From positions 1 through 26,679 of the forward strand of contig CALIGP010000144.1 of the NCBI GenBank assembly GCA_938021455.1: a stretch of 26,679 nt of DNA. Direction: 5' to 3'. Below the pieces are notes generated by a model. That model saw only the letters and a list, made by a program, of their open reading frames with translations, was not told the origin of the DNA and did no database searches. The position numbers and the translations under genes are program-made. The stretch's first letter is position 1; each line of letters begins with the position of its first letter. Of this stretch, positions 24,217 through 26,679 are shown in pieces. The stretch is from an uncultured Lewinella sp. (GTDB lineage: Bacteria > Bacteroidota > Bacteroidia > Chitinophagales > Saprospiraceae).

Positions 24217-24567
24217 GGGAGGATTATGTTACGGGGCAAAGTTGATAATCAAATGTTACGAACGGGTAGAGAAGTTGCCTTCTCATGTGATCGATGAGTA
24301 TCTTATTAGGTGCGTTGTGTCTTGATCGTAGTTGGTGAAAACGTGTCCGGCTTCCGAAACTTTCCGGTGGGAACAAAGCCTTTAAATTCAATAACAAAAT
24401 AGAAAATGAAACAAAGGGATTTGGTCTGATTAAGTGATTGCAAACTGAATCAGCTACCTTTGCGCCATTTCTGCGGCGGCTTGTTCAAACAAGTAACGTA
24501 AAATTGCTAAAAAGCGCTGCCTGCCAACGAAAATTTTTCGTATCGCTGATTTTTTAATTACAATGCC
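24217..24567. promoter_or_regulatory. Divergent intergenic region between the deacetylase gene and gltX
   Basis: 351 bp without a gene. The gltX side carries the clear -7 element described separately. On the deacetylase side, reading leftward, CAACTTTGC at 24236-24244 differs by one base from the TAnnTTTGC consensus and lies about 20 bp before the start codon. No -33 element is evident for it. The middle is AT-rich, with no tRNA-like or riboswitch-like fold that I can see. Confidence 0.55.
24455..24462 (+). promoter_or_regulatory. Promoter -7 element for gltX (TACCTTTG)
   Basis: TACCTTTG exactly matches the Bacteroidota sigma-factor -7 consensus TAnnTTTG and is followed by C, as is common. 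It predicts a start of transcription near 24469 and a leader of about 100 nt before the gltX ATG. A canonical TTTG -33 box at the usual 19-21 bp spacing is not evident. Confidence 0.65.
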
Positions 24568-26100
24568 ATGAATCCCGTTCGCGTACGTTTTGCCCCCTCT
24601 CCTACTGGTCCTTTGCACATCGGTGGTCTGAGAACAGCCCTTTACAACTACCTCCTGGCTCGCCATACTGGTGGCGCCTTCATTCTCAGGATCGAGGATA
24701 CGGACCAAAAACGGTACGTTGCAGGAGCGGAAGACTACATCATGGAAGCTTTAGAATGGTGCGGCATCAGCCCTGACGAGAGTCCACGAAAAGGCGGTAA
24801 TTACGGTCCCTACCGACAAAGTGAGCGCCGGGAAATTTATGCCCGCTACGTAAAAGACTTACTCAACAATGGTAGCGCCTACTACGCCTTCGACACCGAA
24901 GAGGAACTTACGGAGCGCCGGGAGCAGGAAAAAGCGGCGGGCAATCATAACTTTCGCTACGATGCTTCTACGCGCGACAGCATGCGCAATAGCCTTACGC
25001 TGAGTGAGGAAGAAACAAAAAAGTTGCTTGACGCAGGCACCCCGCACGTAGTTCGCTTCCGGATTGATCCGGGCGAAACGGTAAGCTTCACGGATGTGGT
25101 GCGAGAAGAGGTAAGCTTTCAGTCCGCTGAGCTGGGTGATCAGGTGATGATGAAGGCTGATGGCCTGCCTACCTATCACCTCGCCAATATCGTGGATGAC
25201 CATCTAATGGAAATCACGCACGTCATTCGTGGTGAAGAGTGGCTACCCAGCACGGCACTACATGTACTGCTTTACCGGGCTTTCGGTTGGGAGGCACCCG
25301 TTTTTGTCCACTTGCCATTATTGCTGAACCCTAATGGAAAAGGAAAACTGAGCAAGCGAAAAGGAGCAGATCTAGGCTTCCCCGTTTTCCCGCTGGAGTG
25401 GAATGATCCGGTTAAAGAAGAAACCTTTGCGGGCTTCCGGGAAGATGGTTACCTGCCAGAAGCCGTCGTTAACTTCTTATCCCTCTTAGGCTGGAACCCC
25501 GGTACGGAACAAGAGATTTTCTCCCTGGAAGAATTGACGCAATCATTCTCTCTTGACCGCATCACTAAGAGTGGTGCCCGATTTGACATCGAGAAAGGAA
25601 AATGGTTTAACCAGCAGTATCTGATCGCCACTGATGATACCGTGTTGGCGCCCCTGGTTCTTGAGCAATTCGCTGCTGAAGGCCATAGCATCGACCTTAC
25701 CAAAGCCACCACCATTGCTGGCTTATTAAAGGAAAGAGTCCACGTTCTTCCGGAGTTCGTGAGCAACGGCAACTACTTCGTAGCGCCCGTTACGGACTAC
25801 GAAGAAAAACCGATCAGGAAAAAATGGAAGCCCGATAACCGCGCGGCCTTCAACGAAATGGCAGACGACCTAACGGCGCTTTCTGATTGGTCAGCAGCTA
25901 AAATAAAAGAGACCGTGGTCGCCTTCATGGGCCGTCATGAACTTGGCTTCGGAGCCGTTTTACCCGTCATTCGGGTAGCCTTAAGTGGCAGTGTACAGGG
26001 CCCGGATGCATTCGAAATCCTCGAGGCTGTAGGACGAGAAGAAAGTGTTACCCGTTTACGCAAAGGGTATGATGCCTTTGACGCCATTAAGGCAGGCTAA
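24568..26100 (+). CDS. gltX: Glutamate--tRNA ligase
   Basis: A 510-residue class I aminoacyl-tRNA synthetase that charges tRNA-Glu in the cytoplasm. The HIGH-type motif is PLHIGGLR (residues 15-22) after FAPSPTG. RIEDTDQKR (41-49) is the usual glutamate-binding segment. The KMSKS-type motif is KLSKRKG at 260-266. The tRNA-binding C-terminal half begins at about 300 (NFLSLLGWNPG). The length is normal for the family. It is a housekeeping gene outside the PUL, preceded by a typical -7 element. Whether it discriminates between tRNA-Glu and tRNA-Gln cannot be told from sequence by eye. Confidence 0.97.
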   Translation: MNPVRVRFAPSPTGPLHIGGLRTALYNYLLARHTGGAFILRIEDTDQKRYVAGAEDYIMEALEWCGISPDESPRKGGNYGPYRQSERREIYARYVKDLLNNGSAYYAFDTEEELTERREQEKAAGNHNFRYDASTRDSMRNSLTLSEEETKKLLDAGTPHVVRFRIDPGETVSFTDVVREEVSFQSAELGDQVMMKADGLPTYHLANIVDDHLMEITHVIRGEEWLPSTALHVLLYRAFGWEAPVFVHLPLLLNPNGKGKLSKRKGADLGFPVFPLEWNDPVKEETFAGFREDGYLPEAVVNFLSLLGWNPGTEQEIFSLEELTQSFSLDRITKSGARFDIEKGKWFNQQYLIATDDTVLAPLVLEQFAAEGHSIDLTKATTIAGLLKERVHVLPEFVSNGNYFVAPVTDYEEKPIRKKWKPDNRAAFNEMADDLTALSDWSAAKIKETVVAFMGRHELGFGAVLPVIRVALSGSVQGPDAFEILEAVGREESVTRLRKGYDAFDAIKAG

Positions 26101-26114
26101 GTGCATTTTCAGGC

Positions 26115-26146
26115 GCGGACACTTCGGCAGGCTCAGCGGGGTCCGC
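26115..26146. repeat. Interspersed CTTCGGCAGGCTCAGCG repeat with flanking inverted repeat
   Basis: The core CTTCGGCAGGCTCAGCG resembles the 'CTTCGACAAGCTCAG' type repeats I recognise as widespread in Bacteroidota intergenic DNA. It sits between 6-bp inverted repeats GCGGAC and GTCCGC, 14 bp after the gltX stop. Family recognition is from memory. Confidence 0.5.
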
Positions 26147-26347
26147 AGGTGCAGGCAAGGGCTTCTGGAAGCAAGGATACATAAGGACACATTTGGCTAC
26201 GCTTTCCAGCCAGCCGGTAGACCGCCCCTCTTTCCTCTGGAGTCGGCGGGCCTACGACCTAGCAGCGAAGCTAGTCTGGTAGAGAAGAACCTGCAAATTG
26301 TTATTCACACCGATGAGCCCGCCGCCAACGAGTCTGTCATAGTTGCG

Positions 26348-26355
26348 TATATTTG
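26348..26355 (+). promoter_or_regulatory. Putative -7 element (TATATTTG) for the downstream secreted protein
   Basis: TATATTTG followed by C matches TAnnTTTG. It predicts transcription from about 26362 and a leader of about 160 nt before the ATG at 26522. No good -33 box is visible at the expected spacing. Confidence 0.45.
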
Positions 26356-26452
26356 CCATACGATTGTGATCATTCAAATGGTCACGTAGCATAACCGATT
26401 TTAAGTAACAATCCCAAATAACTATTCCTTCGCCCCGCCTGCCGCGGTGGCC

Positions 26453-26475
26453 GTAAGCCCGTAGGCCGGGCTTAC
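26453..26475 (+). terminator. Hairpin followed by a T-rich stretch
   Basis: Perfect 9-bp arms GTAAGCCCG (26453-26461) and CGGGCTTAC (26467-26475) around a 5-nt loop. A T-rich run (TTATTTTTTG) begins about 10 nt later. It could be a gltX terminator or, because it lies between the -7 element at 26348 and the next start codon, a leader hairpin. The gap before the T run makes it an atypical terminator. Confidence 0.45.
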
Positions 26476-26521
26476 CATGTCTCCTTATTTTTTGTTCTGT
26501 CCCATTAATCTCCCGCACGGT

Positions 26522-26679
26522 ATGAACCGTACTCTTCTCACTACGCCCAAGGCGTGGCGTTTGTCACTGCTGGCCTGTTTCCTACTGTTGGCTACATCCT
26601 CCAGCAAGCTTTCCGCTCAGGTAACACCTTTTTTCCTCGATCAGGCACCGCCGGATCAGACGGTAGGATGCTTCACGGA
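26522..26679 (+). CDS. Secreted protein, 5' part only (cut by the window edge)
   Basis: An ATG at 26522 opens a frame that runs off the window after 52 codons. Residues 1-33 have a positively charged start, a hydrophobic core (LSLLACFLLLATSS) and an SAQ end, a typical Bacteroidota signal peptide that also matches the SAQ ends of three other proteins in the window. The mature start, VTPFFLDQAPPDQTVGCFT, resembles the beginning of large adhesin-like surface proteins with HYR-type segments, but too little is visible to name it. A -7-like element lies 167 bp upstream. Confidence 0.65.
   Translation, partial: MNRTLLTTPKAWRLSLLACFLLLATSSSKLSAQVTPFFLDQAPPDQTVGCFT

Larger units (their letters stand above)
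26101..26521. other. 421-bp gap between gltX and the next gene
   Basis: No gene is supported here. It holds a copy of a common interspersed sequence (CTTCGGCAGGCTCAGCG at 26123-26139) bracketed by GCGGAC/GTCCGC at 26115-26120 and 26141-26146, a TATATTTG -7-like element at 26348-26355, and a hairpin at 26453-26475. Short frames on either strand have no protein-like character. Confidence 0.6.

Noticed and set aside
24217..24567. Possible tRNA or small RNA gene near gltX
   Set aside because: No cloverleaf-like pairing, CCA end or T-loop sequence could be found by eye.

Overview
The window looks like chromosomal DNA of a marine-type Bacteroidota, most likely a Saprospiria/Lewinella-like lineage. 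The evidence is a SusC/SusD pair, three proteins with type IX secretion (T9SS) C-terminal sorting domains, Bacteroidota-style TAnnTTTG -7 promoter elements (clearest before gltX), few Shine-Dalgarno sequences, and a moderate GC content. The genus is inferred from general character, not from a marker gene.

Layout. Positions 1-1569 hold an apparently intact IS4-family insertion sequence with matching terminal inverted repeats. It is followed by a hairpin-rich non-coding stretch (1570-1861), a small secreted protein of unknown function (1862-2209) with two hairpins behind it, and the housekeeping excision-repair gene uvrB (2416-4443). From 4532 to about 23390 lies a polysaccharide utilization locus (PUL) in two divergent arms. 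The leftward arm runs susC (16288-13112), susD (13109-11571), a 1522-residue T9SS surface protein made of six tandem copies of one module (11481-6913), a terminator-like hairpin, and a GH78-type alpha-L-rhamnosidase lipoprotein (6733-4532). The rightward arm runs an S1-type sulfatase (16689-18140), a small T9SS protein with a single copy of the same module (18230-19369), a 996-residue T9SS protein with duplicated DFGP modules, a Big_2-like domain, an SGNH esterase and a LamG-like domain (19458-22448), and an AraC-family regulator (22557-23390). A convergent NodB-type polysaccharide deacetylase (24216-23530), gltX (24568-26100) and the start of a secreted protein cut by the window edge (26522 onward) complete the window.

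How the genes could work together (inference). SusC/SusD import oligosaccharides across the outer membrane. The sulfatase and SGNH esterase would remove sulfate and acyl groups, and the rhamnosidase would release terminal rhamnose. The tandem-module T9SS proteins would sit on the surface or be secreted and bind the glycan. This points to a sulfated, esterified, rhamnose-containing polysaccharide, possibly algal. No recognisable polysaccharide lyase or endo-acting hydrolase is present in the window. The 400-bp divergent control region contains three TGTATACA palindromes, two arranged as a near-perfect 27-bp inverted repeat, which look like operators.

The most unusual element is the repeat module (about 230-245 residues) in the large T9SS protein. 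It is arranged as A-B-A-B-C-D, with a two-module unit duplicated, and the stand-alone protein on the other arm most resembles the last copy. Also notable are an interspersed palindromic repeat that has become the N-terminal coding sequence of the stand-alone protein, a 21-nt imperfect inverted repeat directly behind the sulfatase, and an 18-bp-stem palindrome beside the insertion sequence.
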